A stretch of DNA of 12,276 nucleotides from Candidatus Heimdallarchaeota archaeon (GTDB taxonomy: Archaea; Asgardarchaeota; Heimdallarchaeia; Heimdallarchaeales; Heimdallarchaeaceae). Of this stretch, positions 1-8,127 are shown in pieces. The translations under genes and the position numbers were made by a program. Numbering within the stretch: position 1 is the first letter of the stretch; each line of letters opens with the position of its first letter. Location of the stretch: NCBI GenBank assembly GCA_030628305.1, contig DAOVRE010000018.1, positions 1 through 12,276 of the forward strand, in the 5' to 3' direction. A model generated the notes under the pieces. The model was not told the origin of the DNA, made no database searches, and was given only the letters and a program-made list of their open reading frames with translations.

Positions 1-153
1 ATGATTGATCCTCAAGGGAGATTCTTCCAAAACACTCATGGGATTATTGAATATAGCAAGTCAATAATTAATCATAATCCTTTGGAAGAAATAAATAAGC
101 TTGGATGGAAAAAAAGGAGATTCTTTAAAAGAGGTGGTTTCTATGATTGGTAA
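1..153 (+). CDS. Prokaryotic viperin (pVip), C-terminal 50 residues only
   Basis: This is the end of a gene whose body lies before the window. The frame is open from base 1 and stops at TAA 151-153. The 50 visible residues match the C-terminal tail I know from viperins: an RFFQNTHG block, then YSKSI, an acidic helix, and a final KRGGFYDW (vertebrate viperins share RF...G...SKSI...F.KRGG.Y.W; many prokaryotic viperins end in YDW). Viperins are radical-SAM [4Fe-4S] enzymes that dehydrate CTP, GTP or UTP to 3'-deoxy-3',4'-didehydro nucleotides, which terminate viral RNA synthesis; the C-terminal tail helps close the nucleotide site. The CxxxCxxC cluster motif is not in the window, so the identification rests on the tail alone. 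The ATG at base 1 is probably internal. The NERD-STAND gene follows 39 bases downstream, probably on the same transcript. Confidence 0.72.
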   Translation: MIDPQGRFFQNTHGIIEYSKSIINHNPLEEINKLGWKKRRFFKRGGFYDW

Positions 154-178
154 GATACAATCAAACCAGTATCAAAAA

Positions 179-185
179 GAGGTGA
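179..185 (+). promoter_or_regulatory. Strong Shine-Dalgarno site for the NERD-STAND gene
   Basis: GAGGTGA lies 7 bases before ATG 193 and is complementary to the conserved 3' end of 16S rRNA. It fixes the start and suggests translation from an internal position on a viperin-NERD transcript, since the 39-base gap shows no clear TATA box. Confidence 0.8.
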
Positions 186-192
186 GAAAGAA

Positions 193-3100
193 ATGTCTTT
201 AGATGAAAGATTCCTAAACTGGACAACATTTGAACACTATTCAGAAAAAGATTATTTTCAATTCCTTCAGGAAAATCTCCCTCAAGGATTTTATGTAATT
301 CATTCAAAATATATTGAAACTAAAGATATTCATCTGGAATTAGATTTTATAGTTATATGCCCAGGAAGAATATATTTAGTAGAACAAAAATGTTGGGGTC
401 ATAAAGTAGTAGGAAATGATTATGAATGGGAAGTATATCGTCATAAAGATCCAGAACCAATTAAAAGAAAATCACCTTACAAATTGGTTCAAGATAAACA
501 GAGAAAATTTAAAACAGAGATACAAGAATTGTATGGTGGCAAATATATACCAATAATAACTTCTGTAATCGTGCTAGGTAGTCCTGGTAGAAGAAAGATT
601 GAAAGGCAACTTAAAGGAAAATGCAAAAGTATAACTTTTACTCCTGAAGAGTCACTGACTGTCTTTCTACAACATGATAAGTATGAGGATAAAAAACAAG
701 AAACTAAGCTAAAAAAACAATCAAGAGCAATCTTTGATTTTATGAAAAGAACTCTTGAGGATATAGACAAAATAGAAATCGAATGTATTTCTCTCATGGA
801 TTCTAAGGGTTGGGAACTAGTTTTACGAACTAAAAATGATGAGATTTATATTGAATATGAGAGGGGAAATTTTTCTGATCCAAAATCAATAATGTTTGAT
901 ATAAAATCTCCTAGTCTTCAAACGAATTACTATTTCGAAGCTCTAGGTTATCTCAAAGAAACAATAGAGAAACATCTTATATCATCTTCTAAACTACAAA
1001 TTCCGTATATAGAAGGTTTGTTAAAAATCTCTCAGAATTGGGTTAATACAATTAAGAAAGGAAAGATTTTACCTGGAATTGAATATATTCCTTTATTAAA
1101 ATTTAAGGATTTAAAGGATGTTTATCTTTATTTATCTGGTGGATTAGTAAGAGTAGATACAGACTATCATCCTTCTTTTAGGAATTTTAGAGAAAACAAC
1201 CTGAAACAGAAATCAGTAAGGGATAATTTTCTAATCATTGAAGGTCTTATAGGTTCTGGTAAAACAACTCAGTTATGCAGAATAGCTTATGAATCAATGG
1301 AAGAGGGGAAGGATGTTTATATTGTTAACCCTGAGATTTCTATTCCAGAAGGTTTGAAAATACATAATTCAGTATTGATTATAGATAATTTCTCAAGAGT
1401 TCATCCAAAGAATATTCAAATAATTAAAAGATTAGCAGATAGTGGAAAAAATATTGTATATGGATGTTTAAGAAAGGAATTGAGTCAACTAGTTATCAAA
1501 AGATATCAAGAATGCTTTGAAAATGCTAAAATACCTTGGAGAGCTGTCGAACTACCTGAATGGTCTTATGAATTACAATTCGAATTATTTAGTGAACTTC
1601 AAAACGATTGGAAATGCTATGTTGTAGAAGAAAGCATTCCGTCATTGTTACAATACAGTTTAGGAAATCCTACTTTATTAAGTGAACCTCTGAAATTTCC
1701 AATTAGAACAAGAGGTTCTCCTTCAGTTCCCGAAGCTTTCATTGATTCTTTTAGAGGTGGTATAGGAGTTCCTTCTATGTACATTAAACATTTGCGTTTG
1801 ATTTCTGATTTCGTAGATATTTCAAAAGAAGATAGCGAAAAAGTCATTAAATCAATTTTTATCTTTGTAAATCTGAATCAATACTTTCCCGAATTTATTT
1901 GGCATTATCTTTCTAAAGAACTTGATCTTTTACCATTAGATAATCCAATTATGCAATCTTTCATGCTGAGTGCTTATTCTGAAAGATGCCAGTTTTTTGA
2001 AAGATGGAAAAACTTCTTTCAATACTGTAAAACTATTCCTAAAAAGTTCTTTATAGAAGCATCTCAAACAGGTGAAGATGAGAAATTTAAACAAATTCTG
2101 AAGAATTTAAATCTCAATAAGTGGAACGATGAGTTAGGAAAATTGTTTAAGAATGGTATATCCTTTGACGCTAATTTCACAATAAAAACTATCTCATCAG
2201 TAGAGAAAATAATTCTTAGTTTGGTTGGATTAATAGATGAAGAGGAAATTTATGATGTTGATATTGGTCAGCTATTTGTTGATATTACTAAATTACCAAA
2301 CAACATCCTTAAACAAGAATCTTCAATTCCAGTGATAATCTTAATGCTTTCTTTATTTTTGGAGAAAAGTAGAAAACCTGAACTAATAGCAGAAAAGTTA
2401 GAAAAGAGTTTTGTTTTCATTAAAGATTACAAAGATATAAACACCTTAGAAATTATTGCATTAGGTTTAAGGAATTTAATAGAATGGCTTGGATTTAATG
2501 GAAAGAAAATAAATGAGAAAATTAAAGGTGTTTTTGAAAAATATAAATCCTCTTTTCTTGAAAAAGTTCAAGCTAAAGAATATATAAAAAAGAGAAATGA
2601 AAGCTTTCCAGTTGAAATTTATCGGATAGCAATATGGATTGATGAACAATTTGCTGAAACAATAAAGGAAGAATTAAATTTAAGTCACTTATTTAGTAGT
2701 TATATAGAAGGTTTGATTGAATTTTATTGGTTAAGAAAAAATCAAAGTAATTTAGACATTAATCAAAAATGGTTTAGTTTTACTAAAATTCTCTTGAGAT
2801 GGTTATGGGATCTTAAATACACTTCAGAAGAATTTGAATTATATGGGATGATAATAGATTCCTTGAGTTCAGAGAAGAAAGATTATGATGCACTATGTAT
2901 CTGTTTATCAGCACTAAACATCTCATTAAAAACTAGAAATATTTTTGTCGAGGAATTCTTCAAAAGAGCTTCTGAAATATCTAAACAAACAAAAAATAAA
3001 CTTTTACTTTCTATAATGGAAAGTTTCAAAACAATGGAATCAATATTTCAACCAGAATTTTTATCTAAAGAGTTTAATGATTTTGATAAACTATTGGAAA

Positions 3101-4788
3101 CATATCAAGCAATTTTATATTATATCCATAATAATCAGATAGAAGCTGCAAAAGGGCTATTTGATGAGAGAGGAAATTTAATTAAAAAACACGATCAAAA
3201 CTTATACTCAAACTATAATCATTTTTTCGATGAAAATATCCAAGAGGAAATTATTGATTTTCAACAAAGGTATGAAGAAGTGGAAAAGTATATCAAAGAA
3301 AACAATTCGGAAAAAATCATTGAATTAACCAATGATCTGCCTATTATAGATAAACCAATTAGAGCAAATAGTCTTTTCTTACTTTACAGAGAAAGAGCTA
3401 CAGCATTACGCAATTTAGGAAAATATGATGAATCACTTTCAGTTTATTTACAAGCATACTCTTTGAGTTTCTTAGATATCTTAGGTTCAGCTTTAAGAAG
3501 TCACACTTTAGGACAAATTGGAGTTACATTCGATTTTATGAATAACCAGATATCAGCTCTACTGATGTGGTTACTTAACGGAAGACTCTTATTTCCTCAT
3601 TTATTTATACGAAGAGTAAGTCAAATATCTCATCTCCCTAATCTAAATGTAATAACCGACTTAGAAAATCAAAGTAGACTTCCTGATTTTTCCACGAGAC
3701 TTCGAATCTATGATACAACTAATTTACTAGCAAATAAACTTGCAGGTTCAGAATTTAAACAAGAGTTTAAACGATTAGCTGCTATATCCCTAAAGGATTC
3801 TGAATTTAATGCAGACATAAAGGGTCAATGTTATTCTTTAATGCTCTTGAGTAGAATTGCATATTTAAACCAAGAAAATTCATTGGAAGAGGAATGCTAC
3901 AACAAAGCAGTTAAATTAAGTAAGCAAACTAAAAATTTAGATGCAAAGAACATTCTAAGAACAAGAAAGATGCCTTTTGAAGATATATTCTCTAGTACTC
4001 CAAAAGAGAAGAAAGAGACAGTGATGATAGAAAAAAAACCTATTAGAAATCTAATTGAAGAGATTCAATATGCTATGTCTCATAAAATGTATTCACAAGA
4101 ATTATTTGAAAGAGGATTAGATTCTCTTGACAAAGCTATCAGCTTGAAAGGAGATGAAAAAGAGCTAATTCTCCTTTTTATTGGATTATATCAGATATCA
4201 TCAAGATTTGAATCTAATCTCATAGATATTGCTTCTAGAATTAAAAAAATAAACATAGATCTCATTGAGGAAGAGAATAGAGAGATAATAATCAATCTTT
4301 CTTGGGATATAATCACCGATTTTATCATTCTGCAAGAAGAGATACAAGCTGAAGAATTACTAAGCAAAATATCACAACATGTAAATATTAAAGCAAGAGA
4401 AATGCACCTAACGTTACTTTTGATTTGTATTACATATAGAGATAGAGAAAGAGATAAAATGAAAAACATTGCATATAAGTGGATAGAAGATGGGATCTAT
4501 ATAAATTTCTTCGATAAAATACTTGTAATTTCAATCGATACAATTATGCAAAATATAGAACTAATAATACAAAGAATTTTGTTTATGAATGATGAATTGT
4601 TTTTCAAAAAAATGAGGAACCTTGAACAAATCTTTCCAAATGTAGATATATTAAGTAAGATAATAGATTCTTGTTATGAAATGAATCTCCAATCATCAAG
4701 TAAAAGAATCTTAAATGAAGCATTGGTCAAGTTTCCAGAAAATAAAAAACTACAAAACAAATACAAGAAGTACAATTTTGAAGAATAA
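193..4788 (+). CDS. NERD nuclease-STAND NTPase-TPR protein, Avs-like defence candidate
   Basis: The 1531-residue protein has three parts. Residues ~15-160 look like a NERD domain, a PD-(D/E)XK-type nuclease fold: ELDFIVI with D51, then E64-x-K66 in LVEQK, and a downstream P95...Q100 as in NERD families. Residues ~346-620 look like a STAND P-loop NTPase: Walker A GLIGSGKTT (K357, T358), Walker B VLIIDN (D398, N399), a sensor-like Arg (R427) and a GNP motif (491-493) in the place of the STAND GxP motif, then a likely winged-helix region. Residues ~900-1531 are helical with TPR-like units, clearest at ~1059-1092 and the extreme C-terminus; ~185-340 is unassigned. In antiviral STAND proteins an N-terminal effector is released when the C-terminal repeats bind a phage protein. 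By analogy this would sense a viral product and cut nucleic acid. That role, and partnership with the upstream viperin, are inference; the domains are supported by motifs. No membrane segments are evident, so it is probably cytoplasmic. Confidence 0.8.
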   Translation: MSLDERFLNWTTFEHYSEKDYFQFLQENLPQGFYVIHSKYIETKDIHLELDFIVICPGRIYLVEQKCWGHKVVGNDYEWEVYRHKDPEPIKRKSPYKLVQDKQRKFKTEIQELYGGKYIPIITSVIVLGSPGRRKIERQLKGKCKSITFTPEESLTVFLQHDKYEDKKQETKLKKQSRAIFDFMKRTLEDIDKIEIECISLMDSKGWELVLRTKNDEIYIEYERGNFSDPKSIMFDIKSPSLQTNYYFEALGYLKETIEKHLISSSKLQIPYIEGLLKISQNWVNTIKKGKILPGIEYIPLLKFKDLKDVYLYLSGGLVRVDTDYHPSFRNFRENNLKQKSVRDNFLIIEGLIGSGKTTQLCRIAYESMEEGKDVYIVNPEISIPEGLKIHNSVLIIDNFSRVHPKNIQIIKRLADSGKNIVYGCLRKELSQLVIKRYQECFENAKIPWRAVELPEWSYELQFELFSELQNDWKCYVVEESIPSLLQYSLGNPTLLSEPLKFPIRTRGSPSVPEAFIDSFRGGIGVPSMYIKHLRLISDFVDISKEDSEKVIKSIFIFVNLNQYFPEFIWHYLSKELDLLPLDNPIMQSFMLSAYSERCQFFERWKNFFQYCKTIPKKFFIEASQTGEDEKFKQILKNLNLNKWNDELGKLFKNGISFDANFTIKTISSVEKIILSLVGLIDEEEIYDVDIGQLFVDITKLPNNILKQESSIPVIILMLSLFLEKSRKPELIAEKLEKSFVFIKDYKDINTLEIIALGLRNLIEWLGFNGKKINEKIKGVFEKYKSSFLEKVQAKEYIKKRNESFPVEIYRIAIWIDEQFAETIKEELNLSHLFSSYIEGLIEFYWLRKNQSNLDINQKWFSFTKILLRWLWDLKYTSEEFELYGMIIDSLSSEKKDYDALCICLSALNISLKTRNIFVEEFFKRASEISKQTKNKLLLSIMESFKTMESIFQPEFLSKEFNDFDKLLETYQAILYYIHNNQIEAAKGLFDERGNLIKKHDQNLYSNYNHFFDENIQEEIIDFQQRYEEVEKYIKENNSEKIIELTNDLPIIDKPIRANSLFLLYRERATALRNLGKYDESLSVYLQAYSLSFLDILGSALRSHTLGQIGVTFDFMNNQISALLMWLLNGRLLFPHLFIRRVSQISHLPNLNVITDLENQSRLPDFSTRLRIYDTTNLLANKLAGSEFKQEFKRLAAISLKDSEFNADIKGQCYSLMLLSRIAYLNQENSLEEECYNKAVKLSKQTKNLDAKNILRTRKMPFEDIFSSTPKEKKETVMIEKKPIRNLIEEIQYAMSHKMYSQELFERGLDSLDKAISLKGDEKELILLFIGLYQISSRFESNLIDIASRIKKINIDLIEEENREIIINLSWDIITDFIILQEEIQAEELLSKISQHVNIKAREMHLTLLLICITYRDRERDKMKNIAYKWIEDGIYINFFDKILVISIDTIMQNIELIIQRILFMNDELFFKKMRNLEQIFPNVDILSKIIDSCYEMNLQSSSKRILNEALVKFPENKKLQNKYKKYNFEE

Positions 4789-4974
4789 GGCTTATTGATG
4801 TCCTACATTCCTTATGAAATCACAAAAAAGTCTATGAAAAGCTATATACTAAACTATACTCAACAAATACCAACATTGGATATAAAAATATCTAAAAACA
4901 CTTTAGATTTAGAGAAAGTACAAAATCCTTCTAAATCCAATCTAAAGACTGGATTCTCTTTTAAAAATCTCTCA

Positions 4975-5065
4975 ATAACCTTGCTGTTTGGTTACCGTTT
5001 ATTTGTACGGATAACCTTTTTATCAAGAGGACTATCATAAGAAGGTAGGTTACCAACAAGGTTAT
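4975..5065. repeat. Outer inverted repeat enclosing the terminator hairpin
   Basis: ATAACCTTG (4975-4983) is the perfect reverse complement of CAAGGTTAT (5057-5065). Just inside each arm is a copy of GGTTACC (4990-4996 and 5048-5054), preceded by TTT on the left and followed by AA on the right, so the symmetry continues imperfectly. It could be a compound RNA structure or a trace of a small inverted-repeat element; no target duplication was recognised. Confidence 0.5.
4990..5021 (+). terminator. Hairpin plus T-tract terminator after the defence pair
   Basis: GGTTA-CCGT (4990-4998) pairs with ACGG-A-TAACC (5007-5016), giving nine base pairs with one bulged A and an 8-base loop, followed directly by TTTTT (5017-5021). 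This is the classic intrinsic form, and archaea also terminate at T-tracts. It lies about 200 bases past the NERD-STAND stop codon. Confidence 0.6.
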
Positions 5066-5210
5066 CAATTGCTTGAAATTTCACTCATTTTAAAATCTAC
5101 CCTTTATTTTAGAGAAGATTTATTTACTGCGTTAGATAATTTTGTTGTTTAATACTAGTAACTTCAGTCTAGGCAAGGGGTAAATCTAGAAAAACAGGAA
5201 TTTAAGCAAA

Positions 5211-7802
5211 ATGAACAAGAAAACAATTACAATAATAATCATCTATTTATTTTTATTCAGCAATATTTTTTCTTTTGGTTCTTTCATGTCCTATGGTGAT
5301 AGTGAAGGAACTAAAATTGAAAATAGTTATACAACTAGCAGTTTAACTGAACCAACCCCACTTGATGGAACAGCATTTAACTATTATGCAAATGGTCAGA
5401 TAATTGAACAAGGAACAGATATGATCCCACTAGCTACAAGCAATAGTACTCATCCTGTCACAAAGGATGAATTTCAACTAGTCAATTTAGATGAGATTGC
5501 TTGTCTCAATTGGGTAGATTCAGGTGCTGTCGATGCTTTCATTATAGATGATGTCAGTACTGGTTATAACAAAACACATGAGTTCCCATCAACAAACATA
5601 GATCCTTTTGGTACAGATTACACTCACGGATATCGTGGAGATATTGATATGGGGGATGTTGATGGCGACGGAATGGATGAAATTATTATTATAGATGATG
5701 ATTCCACTTGGGGAAATATCTTGATCTTCGATGATAAAAAACACAATTACACTAAAATCGGAGATTTTCAGGTTACAAATCCACCTGGAAATCATAAATC
5801 TGTTTGCACAGGAGATATAGATGGAGACGGAATAGATGAGATTGTTTATGCAAGATATGTACAAGGGTCAACTCAACCTGTAGGTATTTCTTGTTCAGTT
5901 GCTTTGTGGGTGTATAAATTCTACCCAACTTGGACATGTTTAACTCCTTACCAATATAGGGTAAAAAATGGTTACTACGAATATTCTAATATCTTTGATG
6001 GAACCTATGATCCTTATTTTATGAATGCTCCAGAACTGGCTTGTGGTGACATAGATGCTGATGGCATGGATGAAATTGCTTGTGTTTTTCCTTTTAGAAA
6101 CGCAGAACCTTTTTACGAAGATATTTGGTTATTTGACTATGATGTAAGTACTGGGAATTTCATCAGAACCTGGAGTTCATGGCTTTGGACAGAGTTAAAC
6201 GGTGATATGGATGTCGCTTTTGGAGATTTTGACGGAGATGGTTTTGAAGAAATAGCTGTTTCAGCGACATATTGGGATGGTACATGGCTACATGGACAAT
6301 TAAAAATTATTGAAGAGGACTTTACATAGGGAACATATGGAACATATCCTGCTACAGGCTCAGGTTGGGTTTTTAGATTTCCAGTAGCAACTGGAGATGT
6401 AGACGGTGACGGTCGTGATGAGATAGCAGTTACAAGAAGTTATCAGGCTGCTGTTGCTGATGCAATTTTTGTTATGGAATACTTGCCTGAAACTGATGAT
6501 TACGGGGTTCTAGATGTTCTTACAGGTGATTATATAGACTGGACTTTGGCTATGGGGGATGTAGATTGTGATGGGGTGGCTGAAGTAATAAGCGCAGGTC
6601 GAACCTATCTAACAGTTTTTGATTACAATAAAACAAGTAGTCACTTTAATTCTACAGTGGTTAATAGTACTGTAGGTGCTGGGCACATAGCTTGTGGAGA
6701 TGTGGATGGAGATGGAATGCGTCTGAAATATACTGGAGATTCTTGGACAAACACTGCTCCACCTGGAATTATTGCAACAATGGCTGCACCTCCGCTTTAT
6801 GAAGGAATTCAACAAAACCATGTTTCTAGTTATACTGCTTTTGGAACAGAAACTTCTACAGGAATAGGAGTTAGTTCAGAACTAGGTACATCTGCAAGTT
6901 CGACATTTTCCTTTGAATATACTGTGGATCTTGATTTCATAGAACTTTTTAGATTTTCTTACAGTAGGACCATGGGTAAAGAATTTGCGAGAACTAGTAC
7001 TGTAACAAAGACACTCATAAAAACAACGAGTTTTGCAACTGGGAGTACTGATGATGCTATCATCTATCATTCTACGGATTACACTTCGTACAAATATCAA
7101 ATCATTTATCATCCATTTAATCCTACTATCGTGGGTCATAATATGACCATTGATATTCCTGATGCACCTTCAATTATACCATGGACTATAGATAATTTCA
7201 ATTCCTACTATGGGTTAACAGTAGGTGCTGAAACTTTTCAACACAATCCAGGTGAACCTTGGACTTACTTGAGTAAAAATGAATCTACGTCTATTGCACC
7301 TGTTCAATGGTCATCTGGAGAACAGATTGTAGGACAGGGTTCAGGATTTACGACAGTTACAATAGAAGTTGAGACAATTGTAGGTTCAGAGATGGAAACA
7401 ACAATTTCCTCAGATTATGGAATTGGTGCATCTATTTGTGGTGCAGGATATGACAGGTATTCTGGAATCTTTGAAACACATGCATATCAGATCTTTACGG
7501 GTGAATCTACTATATATGAAGGATGTGTAGGATATATCCAAGATAATACTACCTGGGCAGAATACAGTTACTTGTACAACATGCCAGTTTACTACATAGA
7601 GAATCCCAATGGACAAAATTATCAAGTTATCAATTATTATGTAGAAGGTGCAACACCTTTAACAACTGGTGACAAGGTTTCCGAATATCTTCGAAATAAT
7701 TGGCTATGGATCGTTGGAACAGGTGTAGGTGTAGTAGCTATAGCTGGTGGATCAACTGTTACTGCAATTATGTTGAAACGTAAAAAAATGGGTGCAACAT
7801 AA
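5211..7802 (+). CDS. Secreted, membrane-anchored FG-GAP beta-propeller protein interrupted by one in-frame TAG
   Basis: Two open stretches, 5211-6329 and 6330-7802, are in the same frame and separated only by TAG at 6327-6329 (codon 373). Read through, they give one 863-codon protein. Residues 1-~25 are a signal peptide. Seven FG-GAP/VCBS calcium loops of the GDxDxDG type start at residues 148, 201, 279, 338, 395, 449 and 496, spaced 47-78 apart, as expected for a seven-bladed propeller. Blade 5 lies between the TAG and the first ATG after it (6474), so the second half is not an independent gene starting there. Residues ~510-820 form a beta-rich Ser/Thr-rich region, loosely like aerolysin/ETX-type strands (low confidence). 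A C-terminal membrane helix (~833-856) ends in KRKK. It probably sits outside the cell and binds glycans or partners. An AGGA lies 11 bases before ATG 5211. The function is unknown. Confidence 0.75.
6327..6329 (+). other. In-frame amber (TAG) codon inside the propeller gene
   Basis: The codon lies between ...IIEEDFT and GTYGTYPATG, with the same frame open for 372 codons before and 490 after. Every complete gene in the window otherwise ends in TAA or TGA (seven of seven), so TAG is not used here as a genuine terminal stop. No recoding hairpin is obvious just downstream. Pyrrolysine insertion, suppression, nonsense mutation and sequence error all remain possible. Confidence 0.9.
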
Positions 7803-7819
7803 GAACAATACTTGTTCTT
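7801..7819 (+). repeat. Hairpin at the propeller stop codon
   Basis: AAGAACAA (7801-7808) and TTGTTCTT (7812-7819) are perfect inverted repeats with a 3-base loop, overlapping the TAA stop. No T-run follows, so it is more likely a 3'-end or processing structure than a stand-alone terminator. The right arm recurs as part of TACTTGTTCTT at 7896-7906. Confidence 0.45.
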
Positions 7820-7914
7820 GGTAAAGTTGAAACATATAGAGTAAGCAATGCATACTATCACAATTTATTTATTTTCAAGGCTACACCATATGCACTACTT
7901 GTTCTTTTCTAGAT

Positions 7915-8037
7915 TCAATAGGTGAAAATATGTTTCATACTATATTTAGCACTAAGGTTATCCATTTCCGAATCTGTTGGGCGTTTTTCGAATCGTTCAG
8001 CAGCATCTAGAACTTTAGGAAGATCTGAACTAATAAT
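7915..8037 (-). pseudogene. Coding-like remnant, C-terminal 40 residues of an unknown protein
   Basis: The minus strand is open for 40 codons, ending in TGA, and reads [16 protein letters not shown]... through [12 protein letters not shown] to KHIFTY. The charge pattern, helix-like composition and higher G+C than the surrounding spacer resemble a genuine protein C-terminus. A stop codon lies just upstream in frame and there is no start codon with a ribosome site, so it is most likely a decayed fragment. I do not recognise the family. It could still be chance. Confidence 0.35.
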
Positions 8038-8086
8038 TTAGTCTCTACTCTAATTAGGTTTTAATTTCTTTTCAAGGGCTACATAA

Positions 8087-8095
8087 ACTTTTTAA
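8087..8095 (+). promoter_or_regulatory. Possible TATA box for the gene at 8128
   Basis: AACTTTTTA lies about 37 bases upstream of ATG 8128, predicting a transcript start near 8115 and a short leader containing a GGTG (8118-8121) that lies 6 bases before the ATG. Weak consensus, so tentative. Confidence 0.3.
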
Positions 8096-8127
8096 CATCT
8101 CTTTCCATCTTCACTTCGGTGCATTTC

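Larger units (their letters stand above)
4789..5210. other. Intergenic region with terminator and inverted repeats, no credible gene
   Basis: These 422 bases separate the defence pair from the propeller gene. They hold a hairpin terminator (4990-5021) nested in a wider inverted repeat (4975-5065). A TTG-initiated open frame at 4795-5040 lacks a ribosome site and runs through the terminator hairpin, so I do not call it. The last ~100 bases should contain the promoter of the next gene; TTTAATAC near 5147 is the best TATA candidate but is weak. Confidence 0.6.
7803..8127. other. Intergenic spacer with hairpin, direct repeats and a coding-like remnant
   Basis: This 325-base spacer begins with a small hairpin at the propeller stop. 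It contains two copies of an 11-base repeat (TACTTGTTCTT, 7809-7819 and 7896-7906) and two copies of a TTTTCAAGG(G)CTACA element (7872-7885 and 8069-8083). Between the latter copies lies a reverse-strand open stretch that reads like protein. The far end serves as promoter and leader for the gene at 8128. Confidence 0.6.

Noticed and set aside
1..3. ATG at base 1 as a true gene start
   Set aside because: The encoded 50 residues match only the tail of viperin, so this Met is probably internal and the gene is cut by the window edge.
4795..5040. 81-codon open frame after the NERD-STAND gene
   Set aside because: It starts with TTG, has no ribosome site, and its last third is the terminator hairpin and inverted-repeat arms.
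6474..7802. Second half of the propeller gene as a separate gene starting at ATG 6474
   Set aside because: Blade 5 and a coherent reading frame lie upstream of that ATG, there is no ribosome site or signal peptide, and the frame equals that of the first half.
8119..8127. GTG 8119 as start of the small secreted protein
   Set aside because: The ATG at 8128 has GGTG six bases upstream and gives a standard MKKR signal-peptide start.
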